Shown here piece after piece: positions 1-6,890 of a stretch of DNA of 25,961 nt. The number at the start of each line of letters is the position of its first letter. The first letter of the stretch is position 1. The position numbers and the translations under genes were made by a program. This stretch comes from an uncultured Alphaproteobacteria bacterium (GTDB lineage: Bacteria; Pseudomonadota; Alphaproteobacteria; Caulobacterales; Hyphomonadaceae). The notes below the pieces were generated by a model, which saw only the letters and a program-made list of their open reading frames with translations, was not told the DNA's origin and did not search any database. The stretch lies in NCBI GenBank assembly GCA_903831485.1, contig CAIKXW010000393.1, positions 1 to 25,961 on the forward strand, in the 5' to 3' direction.

Positions 1-25
1 CGGCAAGACTCGTTGGAGGTTCGGC

Positions 26-1039
26 ATGCGGATATTCAGTTTGTTTGCACTCGGAGCAGTTTTTGTGACCTGTCCGACCGCCATCGGCCAGCGATCGGAC
101 CTTACCGGTACCTGGACCAACGCCTCGCTGACGACCCTCAACCGCCCGGCGGGCGTCGACAAGTTGATCCTGAGCAAGGCTGAAGCCGATGCTGTTGTCG
201 CCAGGATCAATATTGCGGGGTTTGCCCCCGAGGGCGCGCCGACGGAAGAATTCAGCGATCCGGATGCCGCAGCGCCCGTCAGCGGCGCGGCTGACTTCGG
301 CGTGAAGGCTTATGACCAGTTCTGGGTCGCGCCGGGCGAACAACTCGCTCTGGTGAAAGGCGAGTTCCGGTCGTCCTACGTTGTTGATCCGCCGAGCGGC
401 CGCGTGCCGATGCGGGCAGACTACGCAAGGCAGCGGCCAGCCTCTACTCGCTACGTAACCGGCGTCGGGGGCAACGAAGGGCCGGAAGCCCCGCCGCTAT
501 CAGAGCGCTGTTTGATCGGATTCGGGAACACCGGCGGTCCTGGTATGCTGAGCACGCTGTATAACAATACCTATCAGATCGTGCAGGCTCCAGATCACGT
601 GATGATCCTGGTGGAGATGGTTCACGACGCCCGCATCGTGCCGACATTCGATTCTGCTTCCGAGGCACGCAGAGCTCACCGACCAGATGTGATGGCCCCC
701 TGGCTTGGCGATAGCGTCGGCTGGTATGAGGGCGGCACGTTAGTCGTGGAAACAATCAACGTCCGCCCGGAGCAGGTTCAGGTGAGCTCTATACCGGTAT
801 CTCGGTCTGGCAAGGTCACCGAACGGTTCACCCGGATAGCCGACGGAGAGATCTTCTATGAATTCGCAGTCGAAGACCCAGCGATCTATTCAACTCCATG
901 GCGGGCGGAGCTCAGCTTCTACGCCACCAAGCAGCAGGTCCATGAGTATGCCTGCCACGAGGGCAATCACGCCATGGCAGGCATACTCGGAGGAGCGCGT
1001 CAGCTGGAAACCGAGAAAGGCGTGACAGTCCGCCAATGA
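26..1039 (+). CDS. Secreted protein of unknown function
   Basis: The product has 337 residues. Residues 1-21 form a Sec-type signal peptide (MRIFSLFALGAVFVTCPTAIG), and the mature protein begins near QRSDLTGTW. The cysteine at residue 16 follows Val-Thr, which is a poor lipobox, so I read it as periplasmic or exported rather than a lipoprotein. The ATG at 26 follows a good Shine-Dalgarno sequence (TTGGAGG). The mature part opens with an LTGTWTNASLTTLNRP segment and later has CLIGFGNTGGPG and a GDSVGWYEGGTLVVET segment. I recognise this layout only as an uncharacterised family seen in proteobacteria and acidobacteria, with no known enzymatic motif. No operon partner is visible, because the next 437 bp hold no gene and the following genes face the other way. 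Coding potential is clear, but the function is unknown. Confidence 0.8.
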   Translation: MRIFSLFALGAVFVTCPTAIGQRSDLTGTWTNASLTTLNRPAGVDKLILSKAEADAVVARINIAGFAPEGAPTEEFSDPDAAAPVSGAADFGVKAYDQFWVAPGEQLALVKGEFRSSYVVDPPSGRVPMRADYARQRPASTRYVTGVGGNEGPEAPPLSERCLIGFGNTGGPGMLSTLYNNTYQIVQAPDHVMILVEMVHDARIVPTFDSASEARRAHRPDVMAPWLGDSVGWYEGGTLVVETINVRPEQVQVSSIPVSRSGKVTERFTRIADGEIFYEFAVEDPAIYSTPWRAELSFYATKQQVHEYACHEGNHAMAGILGGARQLETEKGVTVRQ

Positions 1040-1476
1040 CCACCCTGCTGCAGAAGGTTCTGGGCATACGCGCACACCACGCAGTGCTCAGTTTGGGCTT
1101 TTCGGAATCCTGAAGCTCGCAAGCGAGGGCTGTCAACTTGCCTTGGTGCGCGTTTGCTGGGCTTGTGCGGCTGCGGGCGAAGTCAAACGACCGCCCTGCT
1201 CCAGACAGATTCCGAGCGTACGCGCCGGATGCGGCAAGCTTGAACTCAACGTCCGCAATGGGCCACCGACGCCAAGCCCTTTCAGGGGGCGGGACCGTGC
1301 GGCTCCAGCTTACCCATCATTGAACGCCAGTGGCGCGACGCGGTTCGGCGCGCTTGACGGGGGCTGACAGGTGGCGTGCCTGTCGGCGGGGATTCTTTCG
1401 GTTCATCCGGGGCGCGAGCCGGATTTCCCCGGACAAGCCCGCGAATGACGCCGTGGGTGTTGCGCGACCGGGACCG
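1040..1476. other. Gene-poor intergenic stretch (437 bp)
   Basis: No open reading frame here has a ribosome binding site, a recognisable product or coding-like composition. The right end (about 1401-1451) holds a palindromic repeat, listed separately. Two segments, about 1036-1075 and 1188-1228, resemble each other (both run through CCCTGCT, CAGA and TACGCGC), as if a short sequence had been duplicated and then decayed. I see no tRNA and no other RNA gene. Confidence 0.5.
1401..1451. repeat. Palindromic intergenic repeat, family B, copy 1
   Basis: The segment contains a 7-bp inverted repeat, TCCGGGG at 1406-1412 and CCCCGGA at 1427-1433. Read on the minus strand it starts with GCGTCATTCGCGGGCTTGTC, which resembles the common alphaproteobacterial intergenic palindrome of the type TCATTCCCGGG. 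It lies just downstream of the minus-strand histidine phosphatase gene that ends at 1477, so it could also act in transcript termination or 3'-end stability. Confidence 0.5.
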
Positions 1477-2055
1477 TCAGCAATCGACGCGTTCGATCCT
1501 GCCGTCGCGCAGGTGGAAGCAGGCGTCCTGGGGGATGTCGAGCATGAGGGTCTGGTCGCGGGGGAGCTGGGCAAAGAGGCCGCGGAGGATGCGGCCGGAG
1601 ACGCCGTGCGAGATGGCGATGATGGGATGGTTCGCTGCGGCGGCGTCCGCCAGCCAGCTTTGGAGGCGGGTGTTGAGCGCGTCCCAGCTGTCGCCGCCGG
1701 GGGCGTTGAAGAACCAGCTCCAGCGGTTGGGGCCGGCATCGTAGTCGGGGACGCGTTGGCGGATGTCGTCCTTCAGCATGCCGTCCCATTCGCCGAGACT
1801 GATCTCGGCGAGGCGGGGATCGGTCTCGATGGGGGATGCGAAGCCGCCATGCTCGCGGATGATGCGGGCGGTGTGCTGGGTGCGGCCGAGGGGCGAGGCG
1901 ATGAGGCGTGCGTGCGGCGGCGCGATGCTGCCGAGAAGCTTGCCGAGACGGCGGCCCTGCTCTTCGCCGAGTGCGGTGAGCGCGGAATCCTTCGCGCCCT
2001 GTATGCGGCCTGCGGCGTTGAACGCGGTCTGCCCATGCCGAACAAGCCAGATCAT
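1477..2055 (-). CDS. Histidine phosphatase family protein (phosphoglycerate mutase-like)
   Basis: The product has 192 residues and belongs to the histidine phosphatase superfamily, branch 1. The phospho-acceptor motif RHG is at residues 6-8 (His7), followed by QTAFN. The other expected active-site residues can be placed: Arg58 in SPLGRTQHTA, Glu89 in ISLGEWDG, and the second catalytic His150 in ISHGVSGR. The length is normal for a small cytoplasmic phosphatase. The substrate cannot be read from sequence; candidates are small phosphorylated metabolites. It is the last gene of a minus-strand unit. Its ATG lies only 10 nt past the stop of the MBL-fold hydrolase gene, so it is very likely co-transcribed. 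The Shine-Dalgarno sequence is weak, which fits coupling to the upstream gene. Confidence 0.9.
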   Translation of the reverse strand: MIWLVRHGQTAFNAAGRIQGAKDSALTALGEEQGRRLGKLLGSIAPPHARLIASPLGRTQHTARIIREHGGFASPIETDPRLAEISLGEWDGMLKDDIRQRVPDYDAGPNRWSWFFNAPGGDSWDALNTRLQSWLADAAAANHPIIAISHGVSGRILRGLFAQLPRDQTLMLDIPQDACFHLRDGRIERVDC

Positions 2056-2065
2056 GTGGGCCAGA

Positions 2066-2959
2066 TCATGCAGCGCGATAGCGCGTGGTGAGATTGAACG
2101 GGCCGTCGGCCGTCGCCCTGCCCGCTTCGACCAGATGGATCATGTGCGCCAGAACGGAATGGGCGGCGGGTGCGTGGAGGCGCGCGTCGACATCCTTGTA
2201 GATCACCTTGACCATGTCGGGGATCAGCGTGTCGCCGGCTTTCAGGCGGGCGACGATGGCTTCCTCACGGGCGCGGCGATGGGCGACGTAGGCGTCGATG
2301 AATGCGTTGACGTTTTTCACGGGCGGGCCGTGCGTGGGCCAGAGCGCGCTGAAATTGCGGGCGCGGATCTTGGCGAGGCTGCGGTAGTAGTCGCCCATGT
2401 TTCCGTCGGGCGGCGAGATGACGGTGGTGGACCAGCCCATGATGTGGTCGCCGGAGAAGAGCGCGTTCTCTTCCTTCAGCGCATAGCAGACATGGTTGGA
2501 CATGTGGCCGGGCGTGGTGATCGCCTCCAGCGTCCAGCCTGATCCCGAGAAGGTGTCGCCGTCCTTCACCAGCACATCGGGCATGAAGCCTTCCTGGCCA
2601 TCTTCCTCGAGCGAGGCGTGGGGCATTGTGCCTGAAGGATCGGGCAGTCCGTAGACCTTGCAGCCAGCCCATTGTGCGAGGGGGTGGGCGAGCGGCGAGT
2701 GGTCGAGATGGGTGTGGGTGGTGAAGACGTGGGTGATCCGCTCGCCAGCGAGGGCGGCTTTTAGCGCCTCGAAGTGGGCGTCGATCGGCGGGCCGGGGTC
2801 GATGACGGCGACGTCGCCCTTGCCGATGATGTAGACGCCGGTGCCGAGGAAGGTGAACGGGCCGGGGTTCTGCGCGATGACGCGGCGGATCAGCAGGCTC
2901 GCCTGGTCGGCGCGGCCGTAGGCGAAATCGAGATCGCGGACGAAGGGAATACCGGACAC
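2066..2959 (-). CDS. MBL-fold metallo-hydrolase (LACTB2-like)
   Basis: The product has 297 residues and is a metallo-beta-lactamase-fold hydrolase. The zinc motif HxHxDH is at residues 82-87 (THTHLDHS). The further ligands are His152 (TPGHMSNH), Asp171 (SGDHIMGW) and His210 (LWPTHGPP). The layout and the C-terminal extension after His210 resemble the LACTB2-like branch (hydrolytic or nuclease-like proteins) more than glyoxalase II or ETHE1 persulfide dioxygenase. The start is GTG at 2959, preceded by AGAGG, and lies only 2 nt after the stop of the DUF442 gene, so the two are translated from one transcript. The stop is 10 nt before the histidine phosphatase gene. There is no signal peptide, so it should be cytoplasmic. 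The substrate is unknown. Confidence 0.9.
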   Translation of the reverse strand: MSGIPFVRDLDFAYGRADQASLLIRRVIAQNPGPFTFLGTGVYIIGKGDVAVIDPGPPIDAHFEALKAALAGERITHVFTTHTHLDHSPLAHPLAQWAGCKVYGLPDPSGTMPHASLEEDGQEGFMPDVLVKDGDTFSGSGWTLEAITTPGHMSNHVCYALKEENALFSGDHIMGWSTTVISPPDGNMGDYYRSLAKIRARNFSALWPTHGPPVKNVNAFIDAYVAHRRAREEAIVARLKAGDTLIPDMVKVIYKDVDARLHAPAAHSVLAHMIHLVEAGRATADGPFNLTTRYRAA

Positions 2960-2961
2960 GT

Positions 2962-3378
2962 TTACCTCTGGGCGATGCGACGGAGCTGCCCGCGCATGCC
3001 GCTCAGGTTGTAGCCGACTTCCTGGGCCCGATCGACGATGTCTTCCGGATCAACGCCCTCGGACGCCTCGGCCAGCGCCCACGCTGTGACGGAACGCGTC
3101 CCGGAGCGGCAGTAGGCCAGTGTGTTTGAACTCGCCGCCATCACGGCCTTCACGGCTTCGGCGGTCGGCGGCCCAACGAAGGGGGCGTGAACGTAGGTCA
3201 TGCCTTCCTTCCGTGCGGCCGCTTCGATCTCCTCGGAGGTTGGCTGGTCCGGCTCCTCGCCGTCCGGCCGGTTGTTGATGATGTGGCGGTAGCCCATGCT
3301 GGAGATGGCGGGGATATCGCCCAGCGCGATCTGTGGCGCGACGGCAAACCGTTGGGAAACCTGCTTGATGTCAGCCAT
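2962..3378 (-). CDS. DUF442 / TIGR01244-type cysteine phosphatase or sulfurtransferase-like protein
   Basis: The product has 138 residues. It carries the DUF442 signature: an INNRPDGEEPDQP segment at residues 34-46 and the catalytic loop CRSGTRS with Cys90 and Arg95, which resembles dual-specificity phosphatases and rhodaneses. In the Blh proteins of the BigR regulon this domain is fused to an ETHE1-type MBL sulfur dioxygenase, with a role in sulfide detoxification. Here the gene sits 2 nt upstream of a separate MBL-fold hydrolase. I chose the ATG at 3378 because it follows AGAGGGA. The reading frame stays open further upstream, but that part overlaps the divergent permease gene and is unlike the family. 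It is the first gene of the minus-strand unit, and a promoter must lie between 3379 and 3514. The catalytic activity remains inferred. Confidence 0.85.
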   Translation of the reverse strand: MADIKQVSQRFAVAPQIALGDIPAISSMGYRHIINNRPDGEEPDQPTSEEIEAAARKEGMTYVHAPFVGPPTAEAVKAVMAASSNTLAYCRSGTRSVTAWALAEASEGVDPEDIVDRAQEVGYNLSGMRGQLRRIAQR

Positions 3379-3514
3379 GTTGGTCGATCCCTCTTCTGAT
3401 CCGCGACAAATGTCCGCTTGCGCAACGACCTCTTGTTCGCCTCTTATAAGCTGGAGCCTGCGGAGGACGTAACCCCTGTCGACCGACCCGTCCCGTTCTC
3501 CGGATTCCTCAGCA

Positions 3515-4468
3515 TTGGCGCGTCTCGCATCCCGGATTCCCTGGGCGTATGTGGGGCGGCGCCTGCTGGCGGCCATTCCCACCATGCTGGTGATCATCAC
3601 CGTGGTGTTCTTCATGCTGCGGGCGGCGCCGGGGAACCCATATTCGGCGGAACGCATGCTGACGCCGGCCGTGGAGGCCAACCTCATGGCCAGCCTTGGC
3701 CTCGATAAGCCGCTGCACGAACAGTATTTCGAATATGTGGGCAAGGTGGTTCAGGGCGATCTCGGGCCCTCCATGGTGTTCTACGACAAGGATGTGAGCG
3801 AGCTGCTGGGCGAGGGCCTGCCGGTGTCGCTGACCATCGGGCTGCTTTCCATCACCATTGCGCTGTTCTTTGGCGTGCTGCTCGGCGTGCTGGCGGCGAT
3901 ACGGCAGAACTCGCTGGCGGACTATTCGGTGATGAGTATCGCGATGGTCGGCATATCGATCCCGACCTTCGTGACGGGGCCGCTCCTGGCCATGGTGTTC
4001 GGGGTTTATCTCAACTGGTTTGCGGCGGGGGGCCTCGACCTGGGCCGCATGAATTTTCACAACCTCTTTCTCCCGGTGCTGACGCTGTCGCTTCCGCAGG
4101 TGGCGATCATCTCGCGGCTGATGCGTGCGTCGATGGTGGAGGTGCTGCGGTCCAACTTCATCCGCACGGCGCGGGCGAAGGGGATCAGCGAGACACGCAT
4201 CCTGCTGCGCCATGCGGCGCCGGCGGCGATCCTGCCGGTCGTGAGCTATCTGGGGCCGGCGATCGTGGGGGTGATCACGGGGTCGGTGGTGATCGAGACG
4301 GTGTTCACCCTGCCCGGCGTTGGCGCGTCCTTTATCGAAGGCGCGATGACGCGTGACTATACCCGCGTGATGGGCGCCGTGATCCTCTATGGCGGCTTGA
4401 TCATCGCGCTGAACCTGATCGCCGATGTGCTCTATGCGATCCTCGATCCGCGGGTGCGCTACTCATGA
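3515..4468 (+). CDS. Peptide ABC transporter permease, OppB/DppB family
   Basis: The product has about 317 residues and is an inner-membrane subunit of a dipeptide/oligopeptide-type ABC importer. The first membrane segment is near residues 19-36 (AIPTMLVIITVVFFMLR region). About five more hydrophobic segments follow, with the EAA loop NFIRTARAKGISETRILLRH that docks the ATPase. The C-terminus ends in the usual ILDPRVRYS. The start is uncertain. The frame opens after a stop at 3470-3472, TTG at 3515 gives the expected N-terminus, and GTG at 3551 is an alternative. Neither has a good Shine-Dalgarno sequence. The stop overlaps the next permease's start (ATGA), so the two are translationally coupled. 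No ATPase gene lies nearby. The substrate (peptides, nickel or other small molecules) cannot be fixed from the permease. Confidence 0.93.
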   Translation: MARLASRIPWAYVGRRLLAAIPTMLVIITVVFFMLRAAPGNPYSAERMLTPAVEANLMASLGLDKPLHEQYFEYVGKVVQGDLGPSMVFYDKDVSELLGEGLPVSLTIGLLSITIALFFGVLLGVLAAIRQNSLADYSVMSIAMVGISIPTFVTGPLLAMVFGVYLNWFAAGGLDLGRMNFHNLFLPVLTLSLPQVAIISRLMRASMVEVLRSNFIRTARAKGISETRILLRHAAPAAILPVVSYLGPAIVGVITGSVVIETVFTLPGVGASFIEGAMTRDYTRVMGAVILYGGLIIALNLIADVLYAILDPRVRYS

Positions 4469-5367
4469 TGATGGCAGTGGTTCCGGGCTCAACCGCCGAT
4501 GTGCTGAACAAGTCCGCCGTGAAGGGGCGGTCGCTGTGGGACGATTCCCGGCGGCGGCTGTTCGCCAACAAGGCGGCGGTGGCGGGGATGATCCTGCTGG
4601 CGCTGCTGACGCTGATCGCGTTCATCGGGCCGCTCGTGTGGCCGCACTCCTACGAATACCAGTACCAGGACAGGCTCGGGATCGCACCGACAGGCGAGAA
4701 CATGCACTGGCTGGGCACGGACATTCTCGGGCGGGACATGGTGGCGCGGCTGCTGATCGGGCTGCAGATCTCGCTGGCTGTCGGGTTCATCGCCACGTTC
4801 GTCTCGCTGGTGATCGGCGTGGCATGGGGCGCGATTGCGGGTTTTGCGGGCGGGCGCGTCGACCAGTTCATGATGCGCATCGTCGACGTGCTCTACGCAG
4901 TGCCGTTCATCTTCTTCGTGATCCTGGTGACGGTGGTGTTCGGCCGGCACATCTTCCTGATCTTCCTCGCCATCGGCGCGGTAGAGTGGATGACGATGGC
5001 GCGGATTGTGCGCGGGCAGACGCTGGCGCTGAAGCAGAAGGAATTCGTCGAGGCGGCGCGGGCGGCGGGCGTGAAGCCTCTGGGCATCATCGTGCGGCAT
5101 ATCCTGCCGAACCTGCTGGGGCCGGTGGCGGTCTATGTGACGCTGACCATGCCGGTGGTGATCCTGCAGGAGAGCTTCCTGTCGTTCATCGGACTAGGCG
5201 TGAACGAGCCGCTGACGTCGCTGGGGCAGCTGATCTCGGCAGGGCAGAAGGAGTTTGCCTATCCGTGGCTGCTGTTTGCGCCTGCGGCGCTGATGGTTGT
5301 AACGCTGTTCTCGCTGAACTTCATCGGCGACGGGCTGCGGGATGCGTTTGATCCGAAGGATCGGTAG
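4465..5367 (+). CDS. Peptide ABC transporter permease, OppC/DppC family
   Basis: The product has 300 residues and is the second inner-membrane subunit of the importer. After a cytoplasmic N-terminus (RRRLFANKAAVAGM) comes membrane segment 1 near residues 40-59, then the family motif HWLGTDILGRDMVARLL, several more hydrophobic segments and the EAA loop EFVEAARAAGVKPLG. The protein ends NFIGDGLRDAFDPKDR, the standard OppC/DppC ending. The ATG overlaps the OppB stop by 4 nt. Two further ATG codons follow at once (MMM), so the exact first residue is ambiguous by up to two. A palindromic repeat begins a few bases after the stop, and the gene converges on a minus-strand membrane-protein gene. No OppD/OppF ATPases follow, so the ATP-binding subunits must be encoded elsewhere. 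Confidence 0.95.
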   Translation: MMMAVVPGSTADVLNKSAVKGRSLWDDSRRRLFANKAAVAGMILLALLTLIAFIGPLVWPHSYEYQYQDRLGIAPTGENMHWLGTDILGRDMVARLLIGLQISLAVGFIATFVSLVIGVAWGAIAGFAGGRVDQFMMRIVDVLYAVPFIFFVILVTVVFGRHIFLIFLAIGAVEWMTMARIVRGQTLALKQKEFVEAARAAGVKPLGIIVRHILPNLLGPVAVYVTLTMPVVILQESFLSFIGLGVNEPLTSLGQLISAGQKEFAYPWLLFAPAALMVVTLFSLNFIGDGLRDAFDPKDR

Positions 5368-5373
5368 CGCGGG

Positions 5374-5433
5374 AGGCCCGCCCTCATCCTGAGGAGCCCC
5401 CAAAGCGGGCGTCTCGAAGGACGAGGGCATGCT
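5374..5433. repeat. Dispersed palindromic repeat, family A, copy 1
   Basis: Two blocks are shared exactly with a second copy at 9149-9205: 21 nt at 5376-5396 (contains CCTCATCCTGAGGAG) and 19 nt at 5410-5428 (CGTCTCGAAGGACGAGGGC). Inside it CCTCA/TGAGG and CGTC/GACG form small hairpins, and GCCCTC at 5380-5385 pairs with GAGGGC at 5423-5428. The outer arms are degenerate in this copy. It lies between the convergent OppC and DUF4199 genes and may help end both transcripts. Confidence 0.85.
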
Positions 5434-5446
5434 CACTGATGATCCC

Positions 5447-5980
5447 TCAAGCCAACGCCCGCGCCGGCAGGAAGCGGCTGTTGCGGAGGAGGGCTGCGGA
5501 GATCAGCGAGATGACCACGCCGATGGGGAACATCTCGATGAAGGTCAACGGCACGCGCATCAGCGGATTGCGGTACATTTCCGCGAACGCCTGCCCGTCC
5601 TTGGCCACCTGCGCGAGTTTTTCGGCGCTGGCGCCGCTCTTCTGCGCTTCCTCCAGCATCATCTGGCTGTACACCGCGCCGAAATCGAACTTGGTGACCG
5701 CAAGCGCCGCCTCCCACGCGATCACCCAACCGAGGCTGGCGACGGCGCTGATGGCGAGGCCCACACCGAGCGCCGGGAGGAACTTCACCACGCCGCCGAG
5801 TTCCCGGTCGCGATAGTGCTTCACGCCAAGAAACACGCCGGTCAGCGCCACGAGCATCGTGGTGTAGCCGATGATCGCGCCTGACTCGTTGTTCTGCTGG
5901 CCGCTCACCATGCCCCAGAACAAGGGGGCCCCGACGATCAGCGCGCCAGGGACGCCGTAGAGAAGAATGATCCTGAACAT
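5447..5980 (-). CDS. DUF4199 family membrane protein
   Basis: The product has 177 residues and is an integral membrane protein of the DUF4199 type. Hydrophobic segments lie near residues 2-23, 35-53, 67-93 and 147-165. A polar, mostly helical stretch at about 100-140 (MMLEEAQKSGASAEKLAQVA) separates the third and fourth. This layout and the VxLGVKHYRDRELGG loop after segment 2 are typical of the family, whose function is unknown. The ATG at 5980 has a TTAGGAG Shine-Dalgarno sequence. The frame is open further upstream, but that stretch overlaps the VOC gene and is not used. The gene starts 11 nt after the VOC gene stop, so they are probably co-transcribed, with the LuxR-type gene further upstream on the same strand. 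Confidence 0.85.
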   Translation of the reverse strand: MFRIILLYGVPGALIVGAPLFWGMVSGQQNNESGAIIGYTTMLVALTGVFLGVKHYRDRELGGVVKFLPALGVGLAISAVASLGWVIAWEAALAVTKFDFGAVYSQMMLEEAQKSGASAEKLAQVAKDGQAFAEMYRNPLMRVPLTFIEMFPIGVVISLISAALLRNSRFLPARALA

Positions 5981-5991
5981 CTCCAGGTCTC

Positions 5992-6345
5992 CTAAGGATT
6001 CTTGGGCTGGTCGCCGTCCATCTCGACGAGGCCGAGACGGTTGCCGGCGGGGTCGGAGAAGAGGCCGAGGACGACGACGCCCTTTACCTCGAACCGTGGG
6101 GCGTTGATGGCGCCGCCGGCTGCGATGACTTTCGCGAGAGTTTCGGTCACATCGGGCACGCCGAAATAGATCACGCAGTCGGCTGGGTCGGTGCGGAGGA
6201 AGCCGTTGAGCCTCGGCGACTGGACCGGTGCGGAGACGTGGCCGGTGGGCGCGCTCTCCCAGCCGAACACTTCGGCGTAGAAGCTTCGCTGGCTGGCAAG
6301 GTCTGGCCCGGCGATGTCGAAGAAGACGATTGGCGCGGCGCTCAT
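5992..6345 (-). CDS. VOC family (glyoxalase/bleomycin-resistance fold) protein
   Basis: The product has 117 residues, a single vicinal-oxygen-chelate domain. It opens with PIVFFDIAGPDLASQRSFYA, the usual first beta-strand and helix, and ends with LGLFSDPAGNRLGLVEM, the usual last strands. The start is set by a strong Shine-Dalgarno sequence (AGAGGGGAC) before the ATG at 6345. An earlier in-frame ATG at 6363 has none. VOC proteins bind metals or small ligands and include dioxygenases, isomerases and drug-binding proteins. I cannot assign a substrate. It is followed 11 nt later by the DUF4199 gene and preceded, after 117 bp, by the LuxR-type gene on the same strand. Confidence 0.88.
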   Translation of the reverse strand: MSAAPIVFFDIAGPDLASQRSFYAEVFGWESAPTGHVSAPVQSPRLNGFLRTDPADCVIYFGVPDVTETLAKVIAAGGAINAPRFEVKGVVVLGLFSDPAGNRLGLVEMDGDQPKNP

Positions 6346-6462
6346 GGTGGGGTCCCCTCTCATGTCTGGTCACACGAAAAAGGGGCAGGCCGCGGCAACC
6401 CGCAATCGCCCGAAGGGGTGATTGGCGCAAAATCCGCCGGAATCGACGCGTTACATCGCACG

Positions 6463-6879
6463 TTACCTGAGCATGCCAAGCTCGCGCGCGCGAAGGATCG
6501 CCTCGGTCCGCCGGGTCACCTCAAGTTTGGCGAAGATTTTCGCGACGTGAGTCTTCACCGTGTTGGGCGAGACGTTCAGTGCGCTCGCGATTTCCTTGTT
6601 GGAGCGGCCGGCGGCCAGCAGTTCCAGCACCTCGAATTCGCGATCGCTGATGCCGAGGGTATTGCGCACCTGTTCGTTGGGAACGAAGCCCTCGCCTGCC
6701 GGCCTGCGCGGCATCAGGCGCGTGCCGACCCAGATGCCGAGGGCCAGAAAGCCGGCGGCGAGCAGGCCGACATAGAGTTCGCCCGGGTGGGCGCGGACGA
6801 GGAGCTGGAACTCGATCCATTGCAGGCCGAGGGCCGCAACGCCGAGGAGGCCGCCATAGATGAGGATCGTTCGCCACAT
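6463..6879 (-). CDS. Membrane-anchored LuxR-type HTH transcriptional regulator
   Basis: The product has 138 residues. The N-terminal part has two hydrophobic helices (about residues 4-22 and 36-55), followed by a basic patch (RLMPRRP) that should face the cytoplasm. The C-terminal part from about residue 74 is a complete LuxR/GerE helix-turn-helix domain: ISDREFEVLELLAAGRSNKE, then IASALNVSPNTVKTHVAKIF, then KLEVTRRTEAILRARELGM. There is no receiver, autoinducer-binding or PAS domain, so any signal must come through the membrane part or through changes in level. The ATG follows an AGGCGGGG Shine-Dalgarno sequence. The gene begins 11 nt after the stop of a periplasmic-protein gene and precedes the VOC and DUF4199 genes. 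These neighbours are its obvious candidate targets, which is inference. Confidence 0.88.
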   Translation of the reverse strand: MWRTILIYGGLLGVAALGLQWIEFQLLVRAHPGELYVGLLAAGFLALGIWVGTRLMPRRPAGEGFVPNEQVRNTLGISDREFEVLELLAAGRSNKEIASALNVSPNTVKTHVAKIFAKLEVTRRTEAILRARELGMLR

Positions 6880-6890
6880 CCCCGCCTGCC

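Noticed and set aside
3379..3744. Upstream extension of the DUF442 reading frame
   Set aside because: It would overlap the divergent permease gene and add 122 residues foreign to the family. The ATG at 3378 has a good ribosome binding site.
4425..5351. 308-codon plus-strand open frame overlapping OppC
   Set aside because: Same strand but another frame. Its product is Arg/Ala-rich and unlike any family, while the OppC frame is fully conserved.
6363..6363. Earlier ATG for the VOC gene
   Set aside because: No Shine-Dalgarno sequence before it, whereas the ATG at 6345 has AGAGGGGAC and gives the standard N-terminus.
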